From NCBI RefSeq assembly GCF_963924245.1, contig NC_086286.1:43923546-43987545 (forward strand): a DNA stretch of 64,000 nt, read 5' to 3'. Source of the DNA: Chroicocephalus ridibundus. Taxonomy: Eukaryota; Chordata; Aves; Charadriiformes; Laridae. Position numbers and translations under genes: made by a program. Shown here in pieces: positions 14,331-26,262 of the stretch (position 1 is the stretch's first letter; each line of letters opens with the position of its first letter). Below the pieces are notes generated by a model. The model ran no database searches, was not told the origin of the DNA, and saw only the letters and a program-made list of their open reading frames with translations.

Positions 14331-14782
14331 TCAATAGTTGAATATGATGTATAGAGTCAACCCCGTAAGAAGAACTCCACCTATGGATTTAGTAGGCTGA
14401 CAGGCAGAGAGAAGGGTAAATGAAGCTGTAGGAAGTTTCCGCAGGGGATCACTACTGAAGGAAGCATTCAGGTACAGGTTATGTTATAATTCTGGTGGTT
14501 GCCAAAATAATATGGAAATTACCAGAATGTTAACATCTATTATTGTAAGTATTCTTTTATCACATTCAGAAAGAAAATATGTCAAATAGTTCCATTCTAG
14601 TCTTGCTTCTCAATATACAATAATTTGGAAATTTTAAGCTAAAACTCTACTTTTTTATTAATATAAATGAACTGATAAACAATGAGATTAGGACTAGATA
14701 CTATCAGAAGCACTCACTCAAAAACAGATTCCTAGCTGCATTTATAGGATTGATTTCCATGAAGTTAAGAAAAGTGTTTTAC

Positions 14783-14922
14783 CTTTGCAGAGGAAAGGCT
14801 GATGACATGTTGATCTTTTTCATTTGTCACAATTTCCACAACACTATGTTGGTGTCCTGATAGCTTCCCTGTAGGCCTACTATTAATAGCAGGATGCCAC
14901 AAACGAAGGAGTTTGTCATTAC
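14783..14922 (-). CDS. WDR64: WDR64 coding exon 10 (residues 353-399), last one in the window
   Basis: The 140-nt exon spans from acceptor TTATTAG| to donor GCAAAG|GTAAAA, phase 1 to 0. It encodes NDKLLRLWHPAINSRPTGKL, then SGHQHSVVEIVTNEKDQHV and ISLSSAK. DKLLRLW followed by GKLSGHQHSV is a full WD40 blade boundary (W-dipeptide position, then the GH of the next repeat). The next residues in the family are VFRVWD, expected in an exon to the left, which I could not find within 1-14782. The acceptor's pyrimidine tract is a (TTTA)n microsatellite. Confidence 0.92.
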
Positions 14923-14923
14923 C

Positions 14924-14948
14924 TAATAAATAAATAAATAAATAAATA
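14924..14948. repeat. (AATA)n microsatellite abutting WDR64 exon 10
   Basis: About six TAAA/AATA units. On the gene strand this is a (TTTA)n tract that directly precedes the TTAG acceptor of exon 10. Confidence 0.9.
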
Positions 14949-17858
14949 GTCAGAAAGACTGAATAGTCACTAGTATTGCAAATAAACTTTGTAATGCAGA
15001 GCTTAGTGTTGATAAGTCTCTGCTTCCACCATGTAGGCAACTCCCACGTAAGGATGTGAATTTTTCATTCTAATGGCTGGATTTGAGTTTCTGTTTTCAT
15101 TGCTAATCCCCAAACTTGTATTAAAAGCACGTAACTGATTTGCCTTTCAAAGTCTTTTTATTTTGCTAGAGGAATGTCGGGCACACTGGATGTGAGTACA
15201 TGCACTAGCCCCATAGGAGTGGAATACTTTTTTAGAAATACAACTGGGGCTCAAATTCTTTTCTTTCAAAGATATAATTCACAAAAACATCAAAACAATA
15301 TTTGTGTCCACTTAGCCAGGAAATGAAGGGATGACCACCTCTATGGAAAAGGGTGGGTGTGCAGAACAGGAAGGGGAGCAGACATGAAAGCCAAAGCAGA
15401 CAGGAAATAGTAACTGCCAATGAGTGATTTTGTGTCTTGACTTAAATGAGAATTAGGTCTTTCATGTTTATTTGTATGTTCAAACATTAAATTTACCTAC
15501 AATTTAGGGAATAATCCTTGATTGCATTATAGATGGATCTTTTGGTACTATTTTCATAATAGTTTCCATAAATACTTCAAAACACAACACACACATTTTG
15601 ACACACAACAAATGAAACAGCCAATTTTATCTAGACTTCAGTTTCAGTTTTAGTTTTCTCTCAGCTTCAAGTGAAGTGCAGAAAGCCAAAAAAACATAGG
15701 CTAGGGTGTACATGCCCCAAAAGAATGTACACCAAACCTCAAGACTGTGAAGCTCATCTCAGTTTTGTTAACAAAGAGAAGAATTAAAGGTCAGCTCTTT
15801 CAGTCTGCTCTGCAGGGATCTTCCTTAAGCTTGTTCAACCTACTGTCATTGGTCAGTCCGTCCCTCTCTCTCTGCAGAGTTCTATTCCTTTTCTTCTTAA
15901 TACAGCAATATGTGATTCATTTAAGAGCACTCCATCTCCCTTTTCCTCCGTTAAACTTAATTGTCCTCTCAGTTAAATTGATTCCACTGTTTATGTAGCC
16001 TCTCTCTAAGTGAGAGGGGCTCACTGGAGAAATTATCTGCTCTTAAAATAGCTACAACAGAAAGTCACTCTGGTTTATGCCAGATCATTTCACGAGTGTG
16101 ACTGAGAATGCAACTGTGCAAACAGCTGTACTGGCACAATGGAGGGGTAACTTCTGCAGAGGAAATGGAAGCCGTGGATAAGTAGCTGACTGGAAGTAAC
16201 TTCAATGGGAACCAGTAAGCATGGCAGGCAGTAGCTTAAAAATGCTATAATTGCAGAAGAGTGGTGTGAAGCCCTTTTCGGCAGGGAAACTGCAGAACAC
16301 ACTGGGCCCCTGCTCACTTCCTCTGGTGTTGTGTTAGGCTGTCATGGACATGTCCCATAAGTTAGCAGAACCCTTGTGACCAGGCCAGTACACATTACTG
16401 AGAAACAAGACCATGGGAGTAAAACTCAGCTTGCAGACCTTCCATGAGGTCTACAGGAAGACACAAAATATGGTAGACAGGAACCTCCAGCGAGACTGGT
16501 GAGATCAGTTTTAATCAGAGGGAACAGACACTGCTTCAATAACACGTCCTTTAGCAACCCCAAATGGAAATTGTCATGTCTTAAAGTGGCAGCGAACTAG
16601 TAAGAAGCTGTTGATAGTATCTGACCAACTCAACTACCTACTTGCAGCACTTTTGGGGAACAGGATCTTTCTTAGCCTTCCAAACTGCTCTGTTCTGTAT
16701 ATTCCTGAGGTGATGGCAGATGAATGGATGAGAGGATAATGCCCTTTAATTATGGCAGAGAGAATTTCTTCTAAGAGTAGAATCACTAATACATGTTCTT
16801 TACTTAAGATATTAACAGGAAAAACAAGTGTCATTAGGAAAGAAAACGTTTCCCTACATTAAAAATATTGTTTGCTTCTTATGTGAAACAGTGGATTAAG
16901 TTTTATTCTTTACTGACGTTGAGATAATGGTGGATTTGGTTACAGTAAACATGTTTTCTCCCCTCTTTCTGGACTAATGCCACATTGGCCCTAACATTCA
17001 CTGCTTCACTGCTTCACTGGAACATTTGCTGGAACATTTATTCTCTCTGTGCTCCAAATTTGCCTCCAGGATTCAGAATCCTTACACAGAAGGCATGAGT
17101 ATGAAGCCCACTCAAGAGGATGAATTTTCTGTTTACATATCAGACAGTAACTTTTTACGATTCTGTGGAGTCAATTATTTGAATCATAATGGGCTCAGTT
17201 TGTTGTTCTCCATTCCATGATAAATAGTTACGTAAGCATGTGTTTAGGTTTTTTGTAAGAGTCGGATTCTATGACCACAACTCTATTCTAGCTAGATGTT
17301 ATGGATTCCAATACATTATTTGAACATGTGATCTTTTGTCAAGTTGTCTGCATCGCTTACACAGTTTTGCAATTTGTGTAGTATTACAAGCCTGCTGAGA
17401 TGTCTGCATTTCAGTGGTGTTGAAACCCCCTTGAGAATAACAGCATTTTTGAATGAAAAAAATGCTAGGCTTAGCTTGGCATCCTCTGATAAACTAGAAT
17501 AGAAAAATATAACACCTGGTTTCTTTCTGTGCTGCTCCCAAGTTTAAAACAAGTTTAAAACAACTTGTCATTCCATCAAGCTTGCCTTTTAAATAATCTT
17601 GAGCTATAACATCTGCAAAACCTCTTCAGAATGGTCAGACATCTGGTAAACTAACACAAGTTCATATGTTTATCATATTGATCAATGTCTCCTCCTTTTT
17701 TTGTGCTGCTTTGTCTTCATATGTTCTTAAATTTAGTCTGCATCATAGAAAAGAGTCTGCTTATGCTTGTGAGGGCTAGTATTAGTGGAGTCCTGGGATA
17801 TGATTTCAATAACTAGGATTCCTGGGAATTGCTGAAAATGTCAATACCAATGTATAGT

Positions 17859-17892
17859 AAAAAAAAATATATATTAAAAAAAATATATATAT
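17859..17892. repeat. A-rich/(AT)n low-complexity patch
   Basis: A8 followed by ATATATATT, then the same pattern repeated. Simple sequence in WDR64 intron 9. Confidence 0.8.
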
Positions 17893-19689
17893 GATGTTAC
17901 TCTGCTTGTGCCAGGAATACACAAAGGATACTGAGCAAGCACAGAGGACTTGCTTTTATTAGTCTTAAGGTGCTACTACTAGATTTAGCAATCACTATTG
18001 GTTTTTCTTCTACTTTATTGCTCACAGGAGAACAATAGCTGGATTTGAAGAAATAATAGGGTTAGAAGTTGATGTATCATATAATTTAAAACTGATTATC
18101 TCCAGCTTTTATATGCATACGTAATTTGACTTTAAATGTAGCTGTTCCCTGAGGTGATGATTAAGACATAGGCAGCATTGAAATGGATACAAAATAAGAG
18201 GAAAATCATATCACTTTTCCATTCGACATAATATTAATGCAAAATGCTACACAGAAAAGTTATTCTAAATTACTATGCGTTCCATATTGTAGGGCACTAT
18301 CAGGCTTTTATCATTTTATGGGTCGAAGAAGTCTAGCTTTTATCGTGAAAAATGAACTCTGTACAAGTTTGCTTGTATCTTTCTTATTCATTGTCATAAA
18401 AGTCAAATATCTGGAAGACAAAATTAGGTTGTGTCACAGTACTGGCAAACTCATGAGCATATTCAAATACAACAAATAAATTATGGAAGAGTAAGTGTGT
18501 TAAAACATGACTTTTAAATAATCACTTCCTTGTGTAATAATACATGGTAGTATTTTGCATACCATTTGTGCTATAAACACCTGGCTAAATAATATTAGAT
18601 TGGGGCTTAGTAAAGTGGTTAGCAGACTTATCTCCACTGAATACTTTAGAAGCTAGCCTCCAATCAAAGGTTGGATTTTTTTTTCTTTTTATTGCTGAAT
18701 GTGACATATAAACATAGTTTTTACAAATGTTTGCACGTCACTAAGAAATCTATATATTATGATTCCTGAATTATTTAACTGCTCTGGTCTTTGATTTTTA
18801 GGGTATATTACAGGTAAAATTGCAGGCTTGCTAATCAACAAAACTAGCCTATGTTCCTTTGAAACAGTTCAATTCTCTCCTTAATGGGATCATCAACATG
18901 CATTTCTCAGACGGAAAAGAGAGAGGGATGGCTTTTAAGATACACGGGGAAACGTAATGTGCTCCGGTCTGACTGACTGCTGTGCCATTGTGAGCAGTGT
19001 ATTTTAGAGTCTAAAACTCAACTTTTGAAGACTTTAGTACACAGATTTCTCAAGCACTGAAGGATTATTCTTAATTCTGTGTACAGCTTCATAGTAGCCC
19101 CCGGCTGATCTAAACTTCACAGTGAAATTGAAAGAAATTATCCCATCCTGTCATTTTCTTTGGCCATGCATTCCCACTCTCTTCTGTGACTCTTAGGAAT
19201 CCATCTCAGGAATAATTTCCTTTGGTGTTCAAGGGAAGCAGCAGGAGTAAGCACTGGGAATGAGTGTGAGGGACAGGATGATGCCTTTTAATATCAAGAT
19301 GAAGGCCAGTGGGTGAACAAGCAAGACAAGATTCCAACTCAAGGCTATGTAAATGTTATGATCCAGGAACAGACTGGAAGATTGTTACAAGTAAGTACAA
19401 TTCTTTCTGCCGTAGGTGTTTATTCCTGGTCACTGTCAGTGCGGGGATAGTGGGCTAGGCAGACCTTTGATCTGGCCTACCATAGCTATTCTTTATTTCT
19501 TAGGAAGTTTATCCAAATTTTTCTCTTCTGCTATTTCTGTAAGAAGAATTTTCAGTGTGTAATAGAAACTTTTATTAGTTCCTGTGTAATTGACCTTCTG
19601 TCCTATGCAGACACCTCACCCTGTTTTTATTACTACAGTAAAATCCTCCAGTTCTACCTCTAGGAAATGCTAACCACATTCTGTTTTAT

Positions 19690-19840
19690 AGGGCCTCCCT
19701 ACTTTATGTCATCAATAAATTTCTCAAGACTACTTTTTGTGACAAGGTGATCAATGTAAATAAGATCTCCCCCAAGGCTGAAGTTCAGAATTTTCACTAA
19801 CAACCTTCCTACAGGCCTATTACTTTCCCTTTTTAAATCT
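19690..19840 (-). mobile_element. Possible ancient CR1/L3-type LINE remnant
   Basis: GTCATCAATAAATTTCTCAA and GTGATCAATGTAAATAAGAT, followed by CCCAAGGCTGAA, echo the reversed CR1 segment around the FADD catalytic region. Weak and heavily mutated. Confidence 0.3.
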
Positions 19841-20811
19841 TGTGTCTAGAAAGTCAATTGAACTGTCTGATATTTATTTTGATATCTGTTGCAGTTTTCC
19901 CTTTGGTAAACTGCTACAACTCAACTTGAATTGCATTATTTCCCACGTCTTGGTTTTTGGTTTTTTTTTTTTCCCAAATTTATTTTACTGTCTTGGATAT
20001 TATCAAGGCTAGACAGGGGAGCCTTGGCCATTTTTTTCTTCTTGTTAAATATAAATCTAAGAATGGCTATGTGATACATTATTCAAAACAATTTTTAACA
20101 ACGTTTTAAGCAAGACTCTTGTACTGAAAACTTGGAGATAGGCAGCATCAATGTAGTCACTCCAGGGCACCACCCTGTCAGACAGAACAGACAGACAAAA
20201 CAACTGGCATACTCCAGTCGCATTTCTGCAGCACAAAATATGACCACTGCAATAGAAAGGCTCATAAAATTATTGGATAACAGGGAAGAAATGGATGTAA
20301 GTAAGTGTGCTGTATCTGCAGTCTGCTTTGGGAAAAAGAATGAACAGTAAAGCTGTGGGGGAACATGATCAGAGAGAAGAGCACCAAAAGTGTTAAGATG
20401 GGCCAATATGATTGCCTAAGACAGGAAAGGATGGCCAAAGAGTAAGAGGAAGGGATGGGAGCCCTGCTGATACTGCAAGGAGTAATGTGTATAACCCGAC
20501 CAAGACAGTTGCCACCATGACTTGGAAAGGTACCTTAGAGTAATTCAACATACTGTTTCTCCTGTTTTATTATATAAATAACATGATACTTGAATCAAAT
20601 CGACTGAGCCCTTGATTGATTCCTGACAGGATCTCTATCTTTTCAGAGTGAGGCTTCCAGCAATTAAAAGCAAGACCTCAGTTTCCTATCATTTAAGACA
20701 GAAGCCATTATTTAAATTCCTAAGATACTAACTCAGCTTTATTTGATCCTATTTAACTGGGAAAACAATTCACAACAGAACAATCTCTTGGAAAAAAACC
20801 CCAATACTTAC

Positions 20812-20891
20812 CTCCAGTGACAACAACTTTTGCTTTTCCACAGTATGTGAAAGCATTGACCCCTCTAGGGACAGAAAATTCCTTTACAGGT
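20812..20891 (-). CDS. WDR64: WDR64 coding exon 9 (residues 326-352)
   Basis: The 80-nt exon has acceptor GATTACAG| and donor ACTGGAG|GTAAGT, phase 2 to 1. It encodes PVKEFSVPRGVNAFTYC and KAKVVVTGG. The REFS-PRG-N-F-YC and VTGG elements are typical of the strand before a WD40 DxxLRLW. The final glycine codon is split and completed in exon 10. The upstream in-frame extension to 21025 is intron, not coding. Confidence 0.9.
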
Positions 20892-23655
20892 CTGTAATCG
20901 TTAATAAAGCAGTTAATCAGGTAAGAAACATTAGGAAAATACAGTCCACAGCCAATCCACTTTTCTTTTCTGTAGTATATAGAATAGCTGTTTGCATAAT
21001 GCATACAATCTCTTGTTAAACGCAAATTGATTTATAACAGTGATTTAGATATTAGCATCAATAAAATGGGAACAAGGTACGCTTTCCATTAAAGTAATAA
21101 ATCTCTGATTTGATCACCTGAATCCTTTATCAGTCATACTCCAAACAGAATCCTAAAATGGTAGCTATTGCCAAAGTAAGCCTTCACACACTTCTGCATG
21201 CTTACAGCAGTTCATCATGGAGGAAAAGTACCAAATCAACTGCCTTTGCCTATTTCAGACAAGGAGGTCTACCGTGTCTTCTATTTTGCATAAAGTAAAC
21301 GCAGTTACTTTGCTGCTGCTTGCGTGTAATGAATTCTATAATGCATAGTCTCTATTATATCTATTTTGTGTTATATAATAACATGTAGAGACTGCAAGGT
21401 TCTGAAACTCAATGGAATTATTCTGTTGCATTCACTGCAAAAGCACAGGAAATCAAAAAGCCAACAGAGACCGAGACTGACTTAGTGTCCCTTCTAAATC
21501 CATTCTTTGAACAACTTCTTGTCTCTCCATGTTTCATACATTGCTACTAATGAGTGAATATTTTCTTGATTTTTGGATTCAGCAATAGCATGGCTAACAC
21601 CCATGTCTCCCAGGAAACAATGACTGTCAGTGTAATTAAGCTATACAGAATTTAATGAGTATACTTATATATATATTTAATTATTTTTTTCTTTGAAATC
21701 CAGACAAGTAGGTGGTTCACTTATTCTGGGCTAGAGAGTAACCATGGATATTGAAAACCATAACTGCGCTTGACAGTAAATTTGACAAAAGACTCTGGAA
21801 ACCTTGAGGATTAATGAAAGAGCTTGTTCTTTTTAGGCAAGTGTAAATCAAAGGCTGTTCACTCCCTATTACTTCGTGGGAGTAAAGCTTTCTTTCCAGA
21901 GCTCTACCAGAGGAGTCTTAATTCTCTTGGTGTTTTAAAATAGCAAGTAGTTGATTTAAATGTGTGATTGGCAGATTTACTCAGGATTTCCCATCTTTTT
22001 CGCTTATTTCTTAAATTTAATACATCTATATAACTGTCTATTGGCTCTTTAACGAACGGTCTTGATACTCTTCTAACATCAGTGTGCGTAAGATGTTCCA
22101 GTAGTATGAAATCCTGCCCAAAAAATGGCCTTTCAACTGAAGCACCCTGTGATCCTATCCACACCTCCCTTTTTTAGATACTTTACAAGAAAAGATTATA
22201 ACTCCTTATCAGCCATTATCCACAAAGTAACTTAACAGTCACATAGGAGACAAGACACATTGCATCCCCATTCAAGCACAGTAACAATTGCTTGCTGCAA
22301 AGTTAATTGGGGAAATTTATTTTGTTAGCATCTGTAAATCATATATTTCAACTATAATTACTTATGGATTGGGCATTTCAAAGTGATTTGATCCATAGCT
22401 ATTTTTAGGGCTATTAATTTCATTTTAACAGCTGTGTAATTTTTCAGTTGTTTCAATATAATTTCATTTAGCTGCTGCATGAAGCTGCTTGGAGAAATGT
22501 ATTTATTGCAATTGGAGACACAATTGTAGTCAGTGTTAAATGAAAAAGACCTACCAAGATATTTGCAGTTAATGTTCTGTATTACACACAGTGTCTGGCA
22601 GTAGCATATACTCTTTTGACTATACTTATCGCTCTGAGTCTTTGTTTTCTTTCTCCTCAAATTAATTCAATTTTTCCAAAACTCCCAACAAAATCAAGCA
22701 GGATTTCTCAGCTTCTCTCCTGACATAGGGTGTAACCTTGGACAAGCTATAATTATTTCATTTTCACTTTCCCCATCCACAACAGAAATGCAATACTCAT
22801 AAAACCTAAAGTTATTGGATTGATGCAAGAATTACTATGTGAATATTTATGGCATATGTTATACAAAAGATAAAACAGATTATCATAATTGTTGCTACTA
22901 GCCTTAAAAATCTATTAATCTCTGGAGCCACCTCACAGAGGAAGCTGATTTAATGTTTACAGTGCTTTAAGATATTTGAATGAAAAGTTTTATCTATATG
23001 TTATTTATAGTTCCCTTTTACAACAAATTGTGTTTGTATGATTTACTTTTTAATTGGGCTATAAGCTCTTCTAAAATCACAGGCTGGTAAGTCTTGGAAT
23101 CAGCTATAGCACTGATGGGCCATATGAATAAGGATATGGTACAAATAAGGAAGCCACAACCTCTTTCCTGCTGCATAGGAAATCCACTTCTCAGCCCTTA
23201 AAATAAATTGCTTTCTTAGTTTAAGCCTGTGTAACTGAAACTTGTGAAGTTGAAACTCTTGAAACTGAAACTGTAAATGAAACATAGTGAATATATTTTT
23301 GTGTGGATATAAATTTTAAATGAATGGATACATGATATTCATGTAACAAAGCAATCAGTTTTCTAACTAACGGCTAAAATTTGCCTGCTAAGGAGAAGTT
23401 GGAGCAGAAAATACTGCCAATGTAACCTATATTTCAGGGTTGTGAGTAATGAACATATATGGACAGTCCCTTCCTACATCAAAAGCTAACAAACAAAAAT
23501 GTTCGAGTATTTAAGTAGTTGTATTTTTGCTTGTATTAACAATGTTTATAAAAAAGACAGCTTCAATACAACAGTATGGCATCTTGCAAGGCACTGATCT
23601 CATGCAGAGTTATAAAGCAAAAGGTCTATTTTTTCAGAAGATGTGATATACTTAC
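20892..23655 (-). other. WDR64 intron 8
   Basis: Intron between exons 8 and 9. An ancient SINE-like remnant is suspected at 22725-22855; otherwise nothing recognisable. The ORFs seen here have no recognisable domains. Confidence 0.85.
22725..22855 (+). mobile_element. Possible ancient MIR/CORE-type SINE remnant
   Basis: GGGTGTAACCTTGGACAAGC followed by TTTCACTTTCCCCATCCACA resembles the 'gtgaccttgggcaagtcact...tttccccatctgtaaaa' part of MIR. Heavily diverged. Confidence 0.4.
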
Positions 23656-23790
23656 AAGTCGTCCCCGAGTCGCTTTATGTCATCCAAAACAAATGAATGA
23701 ATGCTGTCTGAGGAGCAGGATCCAAAACAATTTAGGTCAGAAAAATACTTAACTTTCACAGCCCAGTCATCATGTAGCTTGCGTTTAACA
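23656..23790 (-). CDS. WDR64: WDR64 coding exon 8 (residues 281-325)
   Basis: The 135-nt exon runs from acceptor TATCCCTAG| to donor GACTT|GTAAGT. Phase 2 in and out makes it a symmetric exon that could be skipped in frame. It encodes VKRKLHDDWAVKVKYFSDL, then NCFGSCSSDSIHSFVLDD and IKRLGDD. The VKRKLH-DW and LNCFGSCS-DS-HS-VL elements are characteristic of WDR64 and form one beta-propeller blade. Confidence 0.9.
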
Positions 23791-24308
23791 CTAGGGATAT
23801 AAATTGAGATGTTATTAGGATATGCTAGCATCTACTGTGATATACCAACAGGTGGATAGGGATTTTGTCAGTGAGATTATACACAACCAATGCTAACACT
23901 TAATACCCAGGGCAGATACAGAACCATTCTTCCATCTCAAAAGCAAGCAGAGCTAAAGTTAGAGTTGAATCATGCACTTCTGTAGTAGCAATTATGCTTC
24001 TATCTAATCAGGCACAATAAAGATTGCCTATGTCAAACTGGGTAACAGCAATGGTGAATTCTTCCTTGGAATTTTACTTTGCAGCCTCTCTGCTGTAAGA
24101 TCTCTGTAAGATCTCCTACTGAAAATGATGTAACTTCCTTGACACAGCAACAAGCCATTCATATTTACTGCAGTTTGAAAAAATATTTTCTTTGTTAGGT
24201 GGGGTTAATTTATACACAAAAGCTAATCCTCCATTTAGGCCAGAAAAAACCCCAAATGAAAAAAAACATAATTGCCAGACTGATAATATTTTATCATAAC
24301 CAACTTAC
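23791..24308 (-). other. WDR64 intron 7
   Basis: Short 518-bp intron between exons 7 and 8, with GTAAGT donor and CCCTAG acceptor. It contains a short direct repeat (CTGTAAGATCT twice, about 24090-24112) and nothing else of note. Confidence 0.85.
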
Positions 24309-24523
24309 ATGTTGAAAATTTTGGAGTCCAAGACCTGAAGTTGTGATTTTTTTTTGCCTTTACATTGCTTCAATCCGAAGTGATCACTCGTCACAGTAAG
24401 CAGGTGAACATAACCCTTATCATCTCCCATTAGGATATTATCCTCAGCCAGGTGATCCGACATAGGCACCGTGCAAACACAGAGCAGACCATTTTCCATT
24501 GGTTTGATGATAAAGCAATTATT
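24309..24523 (-). CDS. WDR64: WDR64 coding exon 7 (residues 210-280)
   Basis: At 215 nt this is the largest WDR64 exon in the window, with acceptor TTTCACAG| and donor AACAT|GTAAGT, phase 0 to 2. It encodes NNCFIIKPMENGLLCVC, then DNILMGDDKGYVHLLTV and KQCKGKKKSQLQVLDSK. The DxILxGDDxGxV core is a WD40 strand motif. The basic GKKK stretch is encoded by a run of nine A residues (plus-strand T run 24347-24355), a slippage-prone site inside coding sequence. The frame is open throughout. Confidence 0.9.
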
Positions 24524-26154
24524 CTGTGAAATATGGTAAATAGTTTATTAGATGTTGCACACGAGCCCTTCAGTTCACTGAACATATCGTGCTTATTTAC
24601 CTACATCAGCATTCAGTTTTTGACTGTTTTTTCAAGCCTCCCCCATGATAGCTGTTTCCTGGTATTAGAAACTCATGGAAGATCATTACCAAGTGAAGTT
24701 AAATGCAAACTTTAAGAATTTCAGTGAGGCTTTATTTCATAGGTAGCCTTTTCCATTTCAGTGAGGAAATATTAATTGCAAATTTTAGGGATGATTTCAC
24801 CACGCTAAGTGGGATGGTATATTTGCTAAGACTTTATACAGTTTCTTGTTCAAAAATAAGATGTTGTCTAGAAGAAAATGGGAAATATCCAAATTAAAGA
24901 ACTATTCAAACCACAAAATGCAACCGTAACATGCAGAGAGAAATTATATCACAGTCCTAATTATTAATACAGCCTGGGAGTGCCAAGTGTACTTATATGG
25001 GCAGGTGTATGAATTTTCAGGAGTTGAGATGGTGGGAATGAATGCAGCTGAAAGCCACTGTGGTATTTTGCTAGACTGGGAGGCCTGGGAATGGGATTTT
25101 GGGTCATCTGCATTATACTGTCTATTGGTTCTACTGCCTGACTCCATCTGTTATTTGATTAAAGCATCCTTGCCAACCTAAACTGGCAACTGTTCACATG
25201 CCATAGGAATTAACTGCATCAATGTTGTTTATGTGGCACAGAAACATTAAAGAGAAATAACACAGATATAGAACTGTCTATATGTTATTTCTATGGTCTC
25301 AAAAGAGAACTGCTCCTGTTCAGCCACAGGACACTTTTAACTCTCACTGATAAGAATAATGACTGGGGAATAAGTTTTTCAGTCTTCCTTCCCAGGAGTC
25401 CAATTGGATTGACAGTAAGACTTCCATTGACCTGTCTGAGCTTGGGGAGCGGCCTTTTAATACTGAGAACAAAAAAAACCCCAAAACCCAAGACTTGATC
25501 TTATCGTAAAAGTATTTTCTTTGCTTCCTCTCATCTTCTCAGCCAACTCAGAATCACTGAGAAAAGTCCCAGAAAGAGGAGGAAAAAGATAAAGTATAGA
25601 TCAGAAATCCTTACAAAAATTGTATTTTGTAATAGACATTCAAGAAAACTTTAACAGCCTGGACATACGCTGTCAACATAACGATGCTTTTGTTCTTGGA
25701 AAGTCTTGAACAAAATGCAGGATACGAAGAAATATTTTCATTAAATCAGGAAGTCAACTCAAAGGAGCCTATGTTAAATTCCTTGGAAAACCTGTCCCTG
25801 GATTCTTAACAGATTCCGAGATATACATATGCACATGCACACACATTAGATATACATGTACACATATATGCATTAGATATACACAGAAAATAAATTCTTT
25901 GGGGGTTTGTTTGCAACATAGTACAGAATTTTCCTCTTTCTTCCAAGTTTTTACGACACACTAATAATCCCATTTGGTGTAGAAAGGGTATTTCTTCATT
26001 AGTTCCACTAATTCCACTGTTTCACTGAGTTCCTATAAAGAAAAAAGTTAATGCCTTCATCCTGTTAGACAAAAGGAATGTGAAAGCATACTGAAAACAA
26101 AGGCTAATCTTTTTCAGGCTTCCTCTTTAATATTTGCCTGATCTAGCATAATAC
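24524..26154 (-). other. WDR64 intron 6, with a possible alternative exon
   Basis: Intron between exons 6 and 7. At 25961-26032 there is an exon-like segment with a strong acceptor and an in-frame stop (see findings). An imperfect repeat of a TTAGATATACA-like unit lies at about 25846-25882. Confidence 0.8.
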
Positions 26155-26262
26155 CTGACTCCCTTTTGATTTATAGTCCCAGACGATGACTGTCCTTTCA
26201 GTTACAGCCACGACACATTTCAGATGAGGTAGGAAATCACATCCAGTGATCCAACCAGTATC
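26155..26262 (-). CDS. WDR64: WDR64 coding exon 6 (residues 174-209), WD40 blade
   Basis: The 108-nt exon runs from acceptor TTTCATCAG| to donor AGTCAG|GTATTA and is phase 0 at both ends. It encodes DTGWITGCDFLPHLKC followed by ERTVIVWDYKSKG. The WITGCD and IVWDY elements are the signature of a complete WD40 blade with its terminal WD dipeptide, and match the equivalent family region closely. Intron 5 upstream is 5.6 kb, the longest in this central part. Confidence 0.9.

Larger units (their letters stand above)
1..14782 (-). other. WDR64 intron 10 (inferred, runs off the left edge)
   Basis: No coding exon was recognised here. I looked on the minus strand for the next WDR64 motifs (VFRVWD, GGPGD-Q-Y, LITGSS, INVMLYN, IRVWE, GTVRIWD) without success. 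The stretch is AT-rich, with CR1 fragments at 5016, 10680, 13277 and possibly 13895, a cluster of inverted repeats at 4746-4814, and otherwise unremarkable sequence. That it is intron rests on the gene continuing leftwards. Confidence 0.65.
14923..20811 (-). other. WDR64 intron 9
   Basis: Intron between exons 9 and 10 with GT/AG ends. It starts (in gene sense) at GTAAGT and ends in the (TTTA)n tract beside exon 10. It contains an AT-rich low-complexity patch near 17860-17892 and a possible very old CR1-like remnant near 19690-19840. No exon seen. Confidence 0.85.
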
